From positions 992,001-1,056,000 of the forward strand of contig NZ_CP010271.1 of assembly GCF_001456355.1 (NCBI RefSeq): a stretch of DNA of 64,000 nt. Reading direction: 5' to 3'. The stretch is from Mycobacteroides saopaulense (GTDB lineage: Bacteria > Actinomycetota > Actinomycetes > Mycobacteriales > Mycobacteriaceae). This document shows positions 17,841 through 27,422 of the stretch, one piece after another; within the stretch, counting starts at the first letter, position 1, and each line of letters starts with the position of its first letter. The position numbers were made by a program, and so were the translations under genes. The notes below the pieces were generated by a model. The model was not told where the DNA came from. It made no database searches and saw only the letters and a list, made by a program, of their open reading frames with translations.

Positions 17841-19280
17841 TCAGGAGTTCTTCGCGGCTTCCTCGGCGGCCTTGGCCGCGTCGCTGCCCGGACGCTTCTG
17901 TGCCACCCAGCCCTCGATGTTGCGTTGCGGACCGGCGGACACCGCCAGCGCGCCCGGCGGCACGTCCTCGCGGATGACTGTCCCGGCACCGGTGTACGCG
18001 CCGTCGCCCACGGTCACCGGCGCTACGAACATGGTGTCCGAGCCGGTCTTCACGTGGGAGCCGATCACGGTGCGCCGCTTGGTCTCTCCGTCGTAGTTGA
18101 CGAACACGCTGGAGGCTCCGATGTTGCTGTGTTCACCGATGTCGGCATCGCCCACGTAGGTCAGATGCGGCACCTTGGTGCCCCGCCCCACCGTGGAGTT
18201 CTTGACCTCCACGAACGCGCCCAGCTTGGCGCTCTCGCCGGTCACCGTGCCCGGCCGCAGGTAGGTGAACGGTCCGATGACCGACCGTGCGCCGATGGTG
18301 GAGCCCTGGCCGTGGGTGCGGATGACCGTGGCCGAGTCCCCGACGGTGACGTCGATCAGGGTGGTGTCCGGGCCGATGTGGCAGTGGCCGCCGATCGTGG
18401 TGGCCGAGTGCAGCTGGGTGCCGGGCGCGATGGTGGCGTCCTGACCGATTCGAACGTCCACGTCGATCCAGGTGCTGGACGGGTCGATGATGGTGACCCC
18501 GTTGCGCTGGTGGTGGCGGATGATCCGGCGATTCAGCTCGGCGCCGAGCTCGGAGAGCTGCACGCGGTCGTTGACGCCCGCCACCAGAGCGCTGTCGTCA
18601 ACATGGTTGGCGTGCACGACTTTTCCGCTCTCGCGGATGATCGAGACGGCGTCGGTGAGGTAGAGCTCGTGTTGTGCGTTGTCCGAGCGCAGCCGAGACA
18701 GTGCTGCGTGCAACGGCGCGATGTCAAAGGCGTAGACGCCGGCGTTGACCTCGCCGATGGCACGCTGGCTGTCGGTGGCATCGGTCTGCTCGACGATCGC
18801 GATCACCTCACGGTCCTGGGTGCGCAGGATGCGTCCATAACCGGTGGGATCGGCCAGCGTGGTGGTCAACAGCGTGGCGGCGGCGGGCTCGCTCTTATGG
18901 CTGCCGATCAGTCCGGCCAGGGTGTCGCCGTCGAGCAACGGGATATCACCGGAGGTGACGATCACGGTGCCGGCGAAGTCTGCCGGCAGGGCCTGTAGTC
19001 CGCAGGCCACCGCGTGCCCGGTGCCGAGTTGCTGTTCCTGGACGGCGATGTCGATCTTCCGGCCGAGTGACTCGGCGAGGATGTCGACCGCGGTGGCGAT
19101 GCGTTCGCGGTCGTGTCCCAGCACGATCACCAGATGTTCGGGATTGACGCTGGCCGCTGCGTACACCGAGTGCGCCAGCATGGAGCGGCCGCCGAGGGTA
19201 TGCAGCACCTTGGGGATGTCCGAACACATGCGGGTGCCGGCACCCGCGGCCAGCACGATTACTGCAGTGCTGTCTGGCAT
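17841..19280 (-). CDS. glmU: Bifunctional GlcNAc-1-P uridyltransferase / GlcN-1-P acetyltransferase
   Basis: GlmU makes UDP-GlcNAc for peptidoglycan and other envelope polymers. The 479-residue protein has an N-terminal pyrophosphorylase domain ([11 protein letters not shown] at residue 8; lysine in [11 protein letters not shown]) and a C-terminal left-handed beta-helix of hexapeptide repeats ([18 protein letters not shown] onward), with the acetyltransferase site near [15 protein letters not shown]. The start is the ATG at 19280. A 183-bp gap separates its stop from prs. The tRNA-Gln lies upstream on the same strand. Confidence 0.97.
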   Translation of the reverse strand: MPDSTAVIVLAAGAGTRMCSDIPKVLHTLGGRSMLAHSVYAAASVNPEHLVIVLGHDRERIATAVDILAESLGRKIDIAVQEQQLGTGHAVACGLQALPADFAGTVIVTSGDIPLLDGDTLAGLIGSHKSEPAAATLLTTTLADPTGYGRILRTQDREVIAIVEQTDATDSQRAIGEVNAGVYAFDIAPLHAALSRLRSDNAQHELYLTDAVSIIRESGKVVHANHVDDSALVAGVNDRVQLSELGAELNRRIIRHHQRNGVTIIDPSSTWIDVDVRIGQDATIAPGTQLHSATTIGGHCHIGPDTTLIDVTVGDSATVIRTHGQGSTIGARSVIGPFTYLRPGTVTGESAKLGAFVEVKNSTVGRGTKVPHLTYVGDADIGEHSNIGASSVFVNYDGETKRRTVIGSHVKTGSDTMFVAPVTVGDGAYTGAGTVIREDVPPGALAVSAGPQRNIEGWVAQKRPGSDAAKAAEEAAKNS

Positions 19281-19360
19281 TGCTGTTCCTTACTGCTCCG
19301 ACCGAGGGTCACTCGGACGAGCCTCGGTCGTCGGCTCGCTCGGTCAAGCCTCACTCGCTG

Positions 19361-19432
19361 CTCCGTCGCCAGGACTCGAACCTGAACTATCTGAACCAAA
19401 ATCAGAGGTGCTGCCGATTACACCACGACGGA
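19361..19432 (-). tRNA. tRNA-Gln (anticodon TTG)
   Basis: On the minus strand the 72-nt cloverleaf has acceptor pairs TCCGTCG/CGACGGA, anticodon arm TCTGA-TTTTGGT-TCAGA with anticodon TTG, and T arm CAGG-TTCGAGT-CCTG. CCA is not encoded. The location upstream of glmU matches the M. tuberculosis tRNA-Gln (glnU). Confidence 0.95.
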
Positions 19433-19531
19433 CTGTTACAGAATGAAGACTGTAGTCGACCACCGGGCGAGGCTTACCCGAGCGACTCGGCAGGCTGACG
19501 CGAGGCTCGTCCCACGAAAGAGTGATGGCAC

Positions 19532-20176
19532 ATGGCGGTACCTAGTAGGCCGGATGGCTCCGGGCGGACTCCCCGCGTCCGGATGGCTGGCTCTGAACGG
19601 CGCCGCCAGCTGATCGACGTAGCGCGGTCTTTGTTCGCCGAGCGTGGATATGAGGCCACCTCCATCGAGGAGATCGCGCAACGCGCCGGGGTGTCCAAGC
19701 CTGTGGTGTACGAACATTTCGGCGGTAAGGAGGGGCTGTACGCGGTTGTGGTCGACCGTGAGATGTCGGTGCTGCTGGACGGCATCACCTCGTCGTTGAC
19801 GAGTTACCGCTCACGGGTGCGGCTCGAACAGGTGGCGCTGGCTCTGCTGAGCTACATCGAGGACCGCACCGACGGCTTCCGGATCCTCATCCGGGACTCA
19901 CCGCCGGGTGTCAGCTCGGGGACCTACTCGAGCCTGCTCAACGACGCGGTCAGCCAGGTGTCGAGCATTCTGGCGGGCGACTTCCAGCGTCGCGGTCTGG
20001 ACGCGGAGATGGCGCCGCTGTATGCGCAGGCGCTGGTGGGGCAGGTGTCGATGACGGCCCAGTGGTGGCTGGATGCTCGTGAACCGAAGAAGGAAGTGGT
20101 GGCGGCGCACATCGTCAACCTGTGTTGGCACGGTTTGAAGCATCTGGAAGCAGATCCGCAGCTACACGAGGAATGA
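19532..20176 (+). CDS. TetR family transcriptional regulator (Rv1019-like)
   Basis: This 214-residue protein has a TetR DNA-binding domain at about residues 20-70 (SIEEIAQRAGVSKPVVYEHFGGKEGLYAVV) and a helical C-terminal domain. It sits between glmU and mfd as Rv1019 does in M. tuberculosis, where the regulator is reported to be autoregulated. The ATG at 19532 is used. An ATG at 19583 would also keep the complete DNA-binding domain. It is immediately upstream of, and codirectional with, the six small exported-protein genes, which are possible targets. Confidence 0.9.
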   Translation: MAVPSRPDGSGRTPRVRMAGSERRRQLIDVARSLFAERGYEATSIEEIAQRAGVSKPVVYEHFGGKEGLYAVVVDREMSVLLDGITSSLTSYRSRVRLEQVALALLSYIEDRTDGFRILIRDSPPGVSSGTYSSLLNDAVSQVSSILAGDFQRRGLDAEMAPLYAQALVGQVSMTAQWWLDAREPKKEVVAAHIVNLCWHGLKHLEADPQLHEE

Positions 20177-20249
20177 CCCCTCGCGCAGGAACATCTGCGC
20201 TCCGCGCACCGTTGAACCAGTGAGTGGCTGGTGAAGGAGGTGGTCGGTC

Positions 20250-20483
20250 ATGACGGGGATTCGCCTGGGCCTGGGGGGCGCGGTGGCGCTCACCCTCGGC
20301 GTGATGGTCGCCCCCACCGCGGCGGCAGACAATTGCTCCGGCCCGCTCACCGCGCGGGTGTGTGTCAAGCCTGGCAACGCCGAGTTGCATTCCACACCCA
20401 ACCGGGAGTTCATCCCCGAGGTTCCGCAGGCATCGCCGTGGCTCGTCGTCGGCGGTACCGGCTCGGGTGTTTGGATTCCGTGA
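20250..20483 (+). CDS. Small exported protein, PGDAE family copy 1
   Basis: This 77-residue protein has a signal peptide (MTGIRLGLGGAVALTLGV, cleavage after PTAAA) and a mature part of about 50 residues. Two cysteines (NCSGPLTARVC) are followed by the family motif VKPGNAELHSTPNREFIPEVPQ. An AAGGAGG ribosome binding site lies 9 nt upstream. I do not recognise a named family. The motif recurs in the next five genes. The mature peptide is small, Pro-rich, and could form one disulfide. Confidence 0.8.
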   Translation: MTGIRLGLGGAVALTLGVMVAPTAAADNCSGPLTARVCVKPGNAELHSTPNREFIPEVPQASPWLVVGGTGSGVWIP

Positions 20484-20512
20484 TCGAACCTGCACGCAGG
20501 GTGAATCAGTGC

Positions 20513-20522
20513 GTGACATGCG
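20513..20522 (+). promoter_or_regulatory. Upstream element shared with copy 4
   Basis: GTGACATGCG lies 55 nt before the copy 2 ATG. The same decamer is at 21289-21298, 53 nt before copy 4. In both leaders it is followed by a CCTA-containing AT-richer stretch, then GGGGTTGA, then CGAGGTG as a ribosome binding site. The conserved arrangement suggests a duplicated promoter or regulator site. Confidence 0.45.
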
Positions 20523-20576
20523 CCGATCACCTAGAATTTAAGTCGTTGGGGTTGACCACGAGGTGAGGTGTTTGTC

Positions 20577-20876
20577 ATGACGACGTCAGTAGTTGTGCGA
20601 TGGGCCGTGGCCGGTGCTGCCGCGGTCGCGTTGGGCGCCTTGCCCGTATCGCTGGCCTCGGTTGCCGCGGCGGATCCGGAGTGTGCGGACCCCGCCATGT
20701 GTCAGGCCGGGCCGCCGGCTCCCGAGGATTGCAACGGCGGACCCGACGACATGGTGTGCACCCGTGCGGGGGATGCGGAACTGCATTCGTCGCCGAACCC
20801 GGCGGACATCCCGCAGGTGCCGCAGGCCGAGACTCCGCCGTGGATGGTTTTCGGTAACCCCGGTATGGGCCGCTAG
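20577..20876 (+). CDS. Small exported protein, PGDAE family copy 2
   Basis: This 99-residue protein has a signal peptide ending near SVAAADPE. The mature part has four cysteines (CADPAMC, DCNGG, MVCTRAG), then the motif AGDAELHSSPNPADIPQVPQ and the tail PPWMVFGNPGMGR. The ATG at 20577 follows GAGGTG. A GTG at 20568 would add three residues. It shares CxDPAMCQA and the PPW tail with copy 4, so these two form a subfamily. Confidence 0.8.
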   Translation: MTTSVVVRWAVAGAAAVALGALPVSLASVAAADPECADPAMCQAGPPAPEDCNGGPDDMVCTRAGDAELHSSPNPADIPQVPQAETPPWMVFGNPGMGR

Positions 20877-20920
20877 CCGGTAGACACCGGGGCACACCAC
20901 CCCTGATGGTTGCTTTCCGA

Positions 20921-20951
20921 TCCTAACGAGTCTAACTTTGACTCGTTAGGA
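20921..20951. repeat. Strong inverted repeat between copies 2 and 3
   Basis: TCCTAACGAGT (20921-20931) pairs perfectly with ACTCGTTAGGA (20941-20951) across a 9-nt loop. The 11-bp stem lies 28 nt before the copy 3 start, so it may be a terminator for copy 2, an operator, or a structured leader of copy 3. No T-run follows. Confidence 0.65.
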
Positions 20952-20979
20952 AATCTAAGCATCTAAGGGGTGTTGTTCC

Positions 20980-21219
20980 ATGCCTGGGCTTCGGCATGCC
21001 ATGGCGGTGGCAGTAGCGGGGCTGCTTGCGGTGGCTCCCGCCGGTGTCGGTTCGACGGATTCGGCGAGCGTCGCTCGCGGTGGACACGGGCACTGTGTGG
21101 AGCCGCGGACGGGGTCTGAAGTCTGTGTGACTCCGGGCGATGCGGAGCTGCGTTCGTGGCCGGATCCGGCCGACCTGCCGACGCCGCCGGACGTTCCGGT
21201 GCGACCTGACAACCTGTGA
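20980..21219 (+). CDS. Small exported protein, PGDAE family copy 3
   Basis: This 79-residue protein has a hydrophobic N-terminal segment (MAVAVAGLLAVAPAGVG) consistent with a signal peptide. The mature part has HCVEPRTGSEVC and the family motif VTPGDAELRSWPDPADLPTPP. It keeps the Cys pair spaced as in copies 5 and 6. A strong hairpin precedes it. It is the most divergent copy at the Ser-Thr-Pro position (SWP). Confidence 0.72.
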   Translation: MPGLRHAMAVAVAGLLAVAPAGVGSTDSASVARGGHGHCVEPRTGSEVCVTPGDAELRSWPDPADLPTPPDVPVRPDNL

Positions 21220-21350
21220 GTCTGTTGATGTGGGAGACGCCTGAGCCGACCCTGGCCGGTTGGTTCGAAAAAGCTGTGAACTAGCTGTGTGACATGCGAA
21301 AAACGCCTACAGTCAGACCCTGGGGTTGATTGATAGGCGAGGTGTTGTCC

Positions 21351-21605
21351 ATGACGTCAACGTTGATGCGATGGGTAGTTGCCGCAGCATCCGCGACCGC
21401 CTTGGTCGTCATGCCTGCGGTGCTGGCGCCGGCGGCCGGAGCAGAAGAACCGTGCTCGGATCCGGCCATGTGCCAGGCGCCGGTGCATGAGGACGCGGAA
21501 TTGCAGTCGAGGCCAAATCCGAATGTGGTTCCGCAGGCTCCGCAGAGCGGCATGCCGCCGTGGCAGATGATCAATGCACCCGGGGAGGCGCGTAATCATC
21601 CCTGA
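21351..21605 (+). CDS. Small exported protein, PGDAE family copy 4
   Basis: This 84-residue protein has a signal peptide ending near PAAGAEEP. The mature part is about 55 residues with CSDPAMC, a reduced motif HEDAELQSRPNPNVVPQAPQ that lacks the preceding Cys and Pro-Gly, and the tail MPPWQMINAPG. The ATG at 21351 follows GCGAGGTG. The leader resembles that of copy 2, indicating duplication of gene plus promoter. Confidence 0.76.
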   Translation: MTSTLMRWVVAAASATALVVMPAVLAPAAGAEEPCSDPAMCQAPVHEDAELQSRPNPNVVPQAPQSGMPPWQMINAPGEARNHP

Positions 21606-21667
21606 GCGATGCTGTGAATCGGCTGGGAAGCAGTGTGATTCGCGGCGAACCGGCTTATCGTCTTCGC

Positions 21668-21967
21668 ATGATGTTTGTGCTGGTACGGCGCGCGGCACTG
21701 CTGGTGGCCGCCACTGTCACGGTTGGTGTGCCGTTGGCCCTCGGCGTATCGCACGCGGATCCGCCATGCGCGCCCGGTGCCGAGCATTGCGCGTTGCCCA
21801 CCGCTGTCGTTCCGCCGGCCGGCGGGCACGAGAAGTGCGGGGAGCCCAAGCCCGGCGAGCAGGTCTGTACCGAGCCCGGTGACGCCGAAATTCACTCGAC
21901 ACCCACCGCCCACATCCCCGCGCCTCCTTTGACGGTTGCCCCGACCAAGGGCGGTGCCGCGCTCTAG
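21668..21967 (+). CDS. Small exported protein, PGDAE family copy 5
   Basis: This 99-residue protein has a signal peptide with arginines (MMFVLVRRAALLVAATVTVG) ending near VSHADPP. The mature part has CAPGAEHC, EKCGEPKPGEQVC, then the motif TEPGDAEIHSTPTAHIPAPP and PLTVAPTKG. Four cysteines suggest two disulfides. The start could be the ATG at 21668 or 21671. It pairs closely with copy 6. Confidence 0.78.
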   Translation: MMFVLVRRAALLVAATVTVGVPLALGVSHADPPCAPGAEHCALPTAVVPPAGGHEKCGEPKPGEQVCTEPGDAEIHSTPTAHIPAPPLTVAPTKGGAAL

Positions 21968-22000
21968 ACGTAGGTGCGTTCCGGCTCCTACGGTGGAGTC

Positions 22001-22312
22001 ATGCCGTTGTCGCTGACGCGCGCCGCGGTGTCAGTAGCAGTGACGAGCCTCGTGATCGGAGGCTCGATGGTGATCGGTGCGTCCAATGCCGATCCGTGCA
22101 CACCTGGTGCGGCCACGTGTTCCTTGCCGTCGACGTCCGAGACGCCGTCGACAAGTGGTCGTCCGAGCTGCCGGGAGTCTGCTCCCGGTCAGCAGGAGTG
22201 CTCAAAACCGGGAAACGCGGAGATTCATTCGACGCCTGATCCCGCCCATGAGCCCACGCCGCCGTTGACGGTCGAGCAGACCAAACCGGCCCCCACTGTT
22301 CACTGGCCCTAA
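22001..22312 (+). CDS. Small exported protein, PGDAE family copy 6
   Basis: This 103-residue protein starts at the ATG of 22001 (MPLSLTRAAVSVAVTSLVIG) with a signal peptide ending near GASNADPC. The mature part has CTPGAATC, a Ser/Thr linker, SCRESAPGQQEC, then the motif SKPGNAEIHSTPDPAHEPTPP and PLTVEQTKP. Its stop overlaps the end of the convergent lysA-type gene by 4 bases. Copy 5 shares CxPGAxxCxLP and PPLTVxxTK. Confidence 0.78.
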   Translation: MPLSLTRAAVSVAVTSLVIGGSMVIGASNADPCTPGAATCSLPSTSETPSTSGRPSCRESAPGQQECSKPGNAEIHSTPDPAHEPTPPLTVEQTKPAPTVHWP

Positions 22313-23655
22313 CGCGCGCCACAGTCCCGCGAGAGTAGATCGGCGATCGTCTCGCGGCGTACCAGTTCGCGTACTCGTCCGTCGCGCACCGCGAGTACCG
22401 GGGGACGTCCCACCAGGTTGTAGGACGAGGCCATGCTGTGGTTGTAGGCGCCAGTGCACGCAACGGCCAGCACATCGCCCGGGCGTACATCCGAGGGCAG
22501 GTTCACGTCCCGGGCGATCTCGTCGCCGGATTCGCAGTGTCGTCCGGCCACCGTCACCAGTTGAGGCGGGGCCGAGGTGTGTCGGTTCGCCAGCGCGACA
22601 CTGTATTTCGCGTCGTAGAGAGATACGCGGGGGTTGTCGCTCATGCCGCCGTCGACGGCCACGAAGGTGCGCCCGCCGGGCTGGGTCTTGACCGACACCA
22701 CGCGATAGAGCGTCACCCCGGCGCGTGCGGAAATGGCACGGCCGGGCTCCACCACGACGCGCGGACGCGGGAAGCGCTCGGCCGCGCAGGCGGCGTCCAG
22801 GGCATCGTCGATGAAATCGGCCAGCTCGGCCAGGTCGAGCTCGGGGTCACCCGAACGGTAGGGAACGCCGTGACCGCCGCCGATGTTGAGCTCGCCGAGG
22901 ATCACGCCGTGCTTGGCCCGGATATCGGCCATCGCGGCGATCATCCGGCGGATGGTCTCGCCGTAGAGCGCACAATCGGTCACCTGCGAGCCGATGTGGC
23001 AGTGCAGGCCCACCAAGTTCAGCAGCGGCTGGTCCAGCACGCGGCGGACGGCGTCGGAGGCGTGCTCACCGTGCAGTGGAAATCCGAACTTCTGGTCCGT
23101 GACACCCGTCGTCACCGCGGAGTGTCCGTGGATGTCGATATCGGGGGTCACGCGCACCAGCACACGCTGACGTTTCTTGAGCCGAGTCGCCAGGAACATG
23201 ATCTCGGTAGTGGAATCCACCACGATCCGGCCCACGCCGACCGCAGCGGCGTCGCTCAGCTCGTCGGGGGTCTTGGCGTTGCCGTGCATGATGATTCGTT
23301 CCGGATCGAACCCACCCGCGAGTGCCGTGGCCAGCTCGCCCGAGGAGCAGACATCCAGGGACAGGCCTTCCTGCGCCACCCAGCGCGCGACATCAGCCGT
23401 CAGCAGTGCCTTGCTGGCATAAGCCACCTCGATCTCGCGCAGGGTGCTGCGGTAGTGACGGGCGCGGTGGCGAAAGTCCGCCTCGTCAAGCACATAGGCG
23501 GGAGTGCGGAATTGGTCCGCGATTTCCGAGAGCACTGTCTCTCCGACGCACATCCGGCCCTGCTCGTCCAGGTGTGTGGTGACCGGCCATACGGCCGGGT
23601 CGACGCGTGGCCGCGCCACATTGTGTAAGGACGGCAGGAGGTCCAGAAGTGTCAT
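22309..23655 (-). CDS. lysA: Diaminopimelate decarboxylase-family enzyme
   Basis: This 448-residue PLP enzyme has the alanine-racemase/ornithine-decarboxylase group IV fold. It shows the Schiff-base lysine in VAYASKALLTADVA, HCHIGSQ, the glycine loop GGGHGVPY, the EPGRAI phosphate-binding segment, and CTGAYNHSMASSYN near the C-terminus. LysA converts meso-diaminopimelate to lysine. M. tuberculosis has lysA in the thrA region and none at this site, so this may be a second copy with another diamino-acid substrate. The ATG at 23655 (MTLLDLLPSLHNVARP) is preferred; the open frame upstream is not coding. It is divergent from mfd. Confidence 0.85.
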   Translation of the reverse strand: MTLLDLLPSLHNVARPRVDPAVWPVTTHLDEQGRMCVGETVLSEIADQFRTPAYVLDEADFRHRARHYRSTLREIEVAYASKALLTADVARWVAQEGLSLDVCSSGELATALAGGFDPERIIMHGNAKTPDELSDAAAVGVGRIVVDSTTEIMFLATRLKKRQRVLVRVTPDIDIHGHSAVTTGVTDQKFGFPLHGEHASDAVRRVLDQPLLNLVGLHCHIGSQVTDCALYGETIRRMIAAMADIRAKHGVILGELNIGGGHGVPYRSGDPELDLAELADFIDDALDAACAAERFPRPRVVVEPGRAISARAGVTLYRVVSVKTQPGGRTFVAVDGGMSDNPRVSLYDAKYSVALANRHTSAPPQLVTVAGRHCESGDEIARDVNLPSDVRPGDVLAVACTGAYNHSMASSYNLVGRPPVLAVRDGRVRELVRRETIADLLSRDCGAR

Positions 23656-23762
23656 GCATCCACCGTGCTCCTGCGGCGACCGCACGTGGCATTTCTTGAC
23701 GTTGCCTTGACGGTGATGGGCCCGATTTTGGCGAGATCTGGGCGCCGTAGAATGAGGGCACC

Positions 23763-26700
23763 ATGACTGTGACTGCCCCGCCTCTCGCCGGGGTGATCCG
23801 GACAGCTTTGCGGGATCCCGCATTCGATGTGCTTGCCCCGGCCATTGCCGCCAAGACCGGCGTTGATCTGACCGCGCCGACCTGCGCCCGTGCCTTCGTC
23901 GTGGCGGGTATGGCCGATGCGGGCGATGCACCCGTATTGGTTGTGACGGCCACCACCCGCGAGGCCCAGGACCTCGCCGCCGAACTGCGTGACGTGTACG
24001 GCGACGCGGTGACCCTGCTGCCCTCCTGGGAGACGCTCCCGCACGAACGGTTGTCACCCGGAGTAGACACCGTCGGTGCGCGACTGCAGGTGCTGCACCG
24101 GTTGGCGCACCCGGAGGATTCCCGGATGGGGCCGGCGCTGCGTGTGGTGGTGACCACCGTGCGCTCGCTGTTGCAGCCGATGTCCCCGGAGCTGTTCGAT
24201 CTGGAGCCGGTGGAGCTCACGGTCGGGGCCGAGCTGGAATTCGACGGGTTGATCGCGCGCCTGGTCGAGCTCGCCTACACCCGGGTGGACATGGTGGCCG
24301 GACGTGGCGAGTTCGCGGTGCGCGGGGGCATTCTCGATGTCTTCAGTCCCACCGCAGACCATCCGGTGCGTGTCGAGTTCTGGGGCGACGAGGTCAGCGA
24401 GATGCGCTACTTTGCCGTCGCCGATCAGCGATCGATTCCCGAGCTGGAGGTCACCTCCGTACTCGCGATGCCCTGTCGTGAACTGCTGCTGACTGACCAG
24501 GTGCGCGCCCGTGCGGCCGAACTTGCCTCGGCGGCCGGAGTTTCCGGCAGCACGGAAGGCGAGCACCGCCTCGGCGCCGGGGTGGGGGAGATGCTGGCCA
24601 AGCTGGCCGACGGTATGTGCGTCGACGGAATGGAATCGCTACTGCCCGTGCTGCATTCGGGCGAGCTCACCATGCTGGTCGACCATCTGCCCGATAACGC
24701 GCCCGTGCTGGTCTGCGACCCCGAGAAGGTGCGGACCCGTGCCGCGGACCTGGAGCGCACCGGCAGGGAGTTTCTCGAGGCGTCGTGGTCGGTCGCGGCG
24801 ATCGGTGCCGATGCGCCCATCGATGTTGCCGCGCTGGCCGATTCGGGATTCCGTGAACTCGGCGACGTCAAGCGCACGGCCGGTGAGGCCGGGCATCCGT
24901 GGTGGTCACTGAGCCCGTTGAGCATGGACGACGACCAGGCGGTCGGCCTGGCGGTGCGGCCGTCTCCGTCCTCGCGTGGCCACAAGGAGGGCGCGGCGGA
25001 GATCTTCGCGATGTTGCGTGCCCACGTGATGACGGGCGGACGTGCCGTGGTGGTGGCGGCCGGAGCCGGTACCACCCATCGGATCATCGAGCAGCTGGCC
25101 GAAACCGAAACCCCGGCAACACTGCTGGAGCCTGGCGCGGAGCCGGTCGAGGGTGTGGTCGGCGTGCTGCGCGGACACCTCACCGACGGTGTGGTGCTGC
25201 CGGGGGCCAACATCGTCATCGTCACCGAGACCGACCTCACCGGCAGCCGGGTCGCTGCCACCGACGGCAAGCGGCTCCCGGCCAAGCGCCGCAACCAGGT
25301 TGATCCACTGGCCCTGACCGCCGGCGATCTCGTCGTGCACGACCAGCACGGCATCGGACGGTTTGTGGAGATGGTGGAACGCACCGTGGGCGGTGCCCGC
25401 CGCGAATACCTGGTGCTGGAGTACGCGTCGAGCAAGCGCGGCGCTGCCGCCGGCGGGCAGAGCGATCGTCTCTATGTGCCGATGGACTCCCTGGATCAGC
25501 TGTCCCGGTATGTGGGCGGCGAATCTCCCGGGCTGAGCCGTCTCGGCGGCAGCGACTGGACCAACACGAAGACCAAGGCACGCAAAGCTGTTCGTGAGAT
25601 TGCCGGTGAGCTTGTCGCGCTGTACGCCGCGCGCCAGGCCGCGCCCGGGCACGCCTTCGCGCCGGACACCCCATGGCAGCGGGAGATGGAAGACGCCTTC
25701 GGGTTCGTCGAGACCGTGGACCAGATGACCGCCATCACCGAGGTGAAATCCGATATGGAGAAACCGGTTCCGATGGACCGGGTGGTGTGCGGCGACGTGG
25801 GCTACGGCAAGACCGAGATCGCGGTGCGTGCGGCGTTCAAGGCCGTCCAGGACGGCAAGCAGGTCGCGGTGCTGGTGCCCACCACGCTGCTGGCCGACCA
25901 ACACCTGCAGACGTTCACCGATCGCACCGCAGGCTTCCCGGTCAAGGTGGCCGGTCTCTCGCGCTTCACCGATTCGACCACCTCGAAGCTGGTTGTCGAG
26001 GGAATGGCCGATGGCTCAGTCGATATCGTCATCGGCACGCACCGGCTGCTGCAGACCGGCGTGCGCTGGAAGGACCTCGGGCTGGTGATCGTCGACGAGG
26101 AGCAGCGCTTCGGCGTCGAGCACAAGGAGCACATCAAGGCACTGCGCACCCACGTGGACGTTCTCACCATGAGCGCGACCCCCATTCCGCGCACCCTGGA
26201 GATGAGCCTGGCCGGCATCCGTGAGATGTCGACGATCTTGACTCCCCCCGAGGAGCGCTACCCCGTGCTCACCTACGTGGGCCCGCACGACGACAAACAG
26301 GTGGCGGCGGCTCTGCGGCGCGAATTGTTGCGCGATGGTCAGGCCTTCTACGTGCACAACCGGGTGAGCAGCATCGACCGGGCAGCCGCGCGAATACGCG
26401 AACTGGTCCCCGAGGCCAGAGTCGTTGTGGCACACGGTCAAATGCCTGAGGAGATGCTGGAGCGCACCGTCCAGGGATTCTGGAACCGGGAGTACGACAT
26501 CCTGGTGTGCACCACCATCATCGAGACCGGCCTGGACATCTCGAACGCCAACACGCTGATTGTGGAGCGGGCCGACATCTTCGGGCTGTCGCAGCTGCAT
26601 CAGCTGCGCGGTCGTGTCGGCCGCAGTCGCGAACGCGGATACGCCTACTTTCTGTACTCGCCCGAGGTGCCGCTCACCGAGACCGCCTACGACAGGCTTT

Positions 26701-27422
26701 CGACCATCGCGCAGAACAATGATCTGGGTGCCGGTATGGCGGTGGCCATGAAGGATCTCGAAATCCGCGGCGCGGGCAACGTGCTCGGCGTCGAGCAGTC
26801 CGGTCACGTCGCCGGGGTGGGCTTCGATCTGTACGTGCGACTGGTCGGGGAGGCCGTCGAGGCATACCGCGCCGCCGCAGACGGGAAGACCGTGCAGACT
26901 CCGGAGGCTGCGTCTTCTTCGGAGGTGCGCATCGATCTGCCGGTCGACGCGCATCTGCCCACGGACTACATCGGCAGCGACCGATTGCGGCTCGAGGCAT
27001 ACCGCCGTCTCGCGGCCGCTGCGGACACCGCACAGATCGGTGCGGCCGTGGAGGAGCTCACCGACCGTTATGGGCCGCTGCCCCTTCCGGTGCAGCGATT
27101 GGTCGCCGTCGCCTCGCTGCGGTTGCTGTGCCGCGAGATGGGTATCACCGATCTTTCGGTGGTCGGCACCAACATCCGAATACAGCCGTTGCCACTTCTG
27201 GACTCGGCGCAGTTGCGGCTGAAGCGTTTGCACCCGGCCGCTCAGTATCGCGCGACGACTTCCGTTGTGCAGGTTCCTATCCCGCGCTCCGGCGATGGCG
27301 GTGTGGGCTCGGACCGGATTCGCGATTTGGAGCTCGTGCACATGATCGTCGATCTGCTGCTTGCATTGTCGGGGCGCCCCGCGGGCAGTGTTGATATAAC
27401 ACCAGTGGAGGTGAGCAAATGA
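23763..27422 (+). CDS. mfd: Transcription-repair coupling factor
   Basis: Mfd removes RNA polymerase stalled at DNA lesions and recruits UvrA. The 1219-residue protein has a UvrB-like N-terminal region ([21 protein letters not shown]), an RNA polymerase interaction domain near residues 500-560 ([17 protein letters not shown]), a RecG-like helicase with Walker [17 protein letters not shown] at about 680, [12 protein letters not shown] at about 777 and motif [11 protein letters not shown], and a C-terminal TRCF domain. The ATG at 23763 is used. It overlaps mazG by 4 bases (ATGA). Confidence 0.97.
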   Translation: MTVTAPPLAGVIRTALRDPAFDVLAPAIAAKTGVDLTAPTCARAFVVAGMADAGDAPVLVVTATTREAQDLAAELRDVYGDAVTLLPSWETLPHERLSPGVDTVGARLQVLHRLAHPEDSRMGPALRVVVTTVRSLLQPMSPELFDLEPVELTVGAELEFDGLIARLVELAYTRVDMVAGRGEFAVRGGILDVFSPTADHPVRVEFWGDEVSEMRYFAVADQRSIPELEVTSVLAMPCRELLLTDQVRARAAELASAAGVSGSTEGEHRLGAGVGEMLAKLADGMCVDGMESLLPVLHSGELTMLVDHLPDNAPVLVCDPEKVRTRAADLERTGREFLEASWSVAAIGADAPIDVAALADSGFRELGDVKRTAGEAGHPWWSLSPLSMDDDQAVGLAVRPSPSSRGHKEGAAEIFAMLRAHVMTGGRAVVVAAGAGTTHRIIEQLAETETPATLLEPGAEPVEGVVGVLRGHLTDGVVLPGANIVIVTETDLTGSRVAATDGKRLPAKRRNQVDPLALTAGDLVVHDQHGIGRFVEMVERTVGGARREYLVLEYASSKRGAAAGGQSDRLYVPMDSLDQLSRYVGGESPGLSRLGGSDWTNTKTKARKAVREIAGELVALYAARQAAPGHAFAPDTPWQREMEDAFGFVETVDQMTAITEVKSDMEKPVPMDRVVCGDVGYGKTEIAVRAAFKAVQDGKQVAVLVPTTLLADQHLQTFTDRTAGFPVKVAGLSRFTDSTTSKLVVEGMADGSVDIVIGTHRLLQTGVRWKDLGLVIVDEEQRFGVEHKEHIKALRTHVDVLTMSATPIPRTLEMSLAGIREMSTILTPPEERYPVLTYVGPHDDKQVAAALRRELLRDGQAFYVHNRVSSIDRAAARIRELVPEARVVVAHGQMPEEMLERTVQGFWNREYDILVCTTIIETGLDISNANTLIVERADIFGLSQLHQLRGRVGRSRERGYAYFLYSPEVPLTETAYDRLSTIAQNNDLGAGMAVAMKDLEIRGAGNVLGVEQSGHVAGVGFDLYVRLVGEAVEAYRAAADGKTVQTPEAASSSEVRIDLPVDAHLPTDYIGSDRLRLEAYRRLAAAADTAQIGAAVEELTDRYGPLPLPVQRLVAVASLRLLCREMGITDLSVVGTNIRIQPLPLLDSAQLRLKRLHPAAQYRATTSVVQVPIPRSGDGGVGSDRIRDLELVHMIVDLLLALSGRPAGSVDITPVEVSK

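Noticed and set aside
26016..27341. 441-codon minus-strand open frame inside mfd
   Set aside because: It is the shadow of the mfd coding frame in high-GC DNA.
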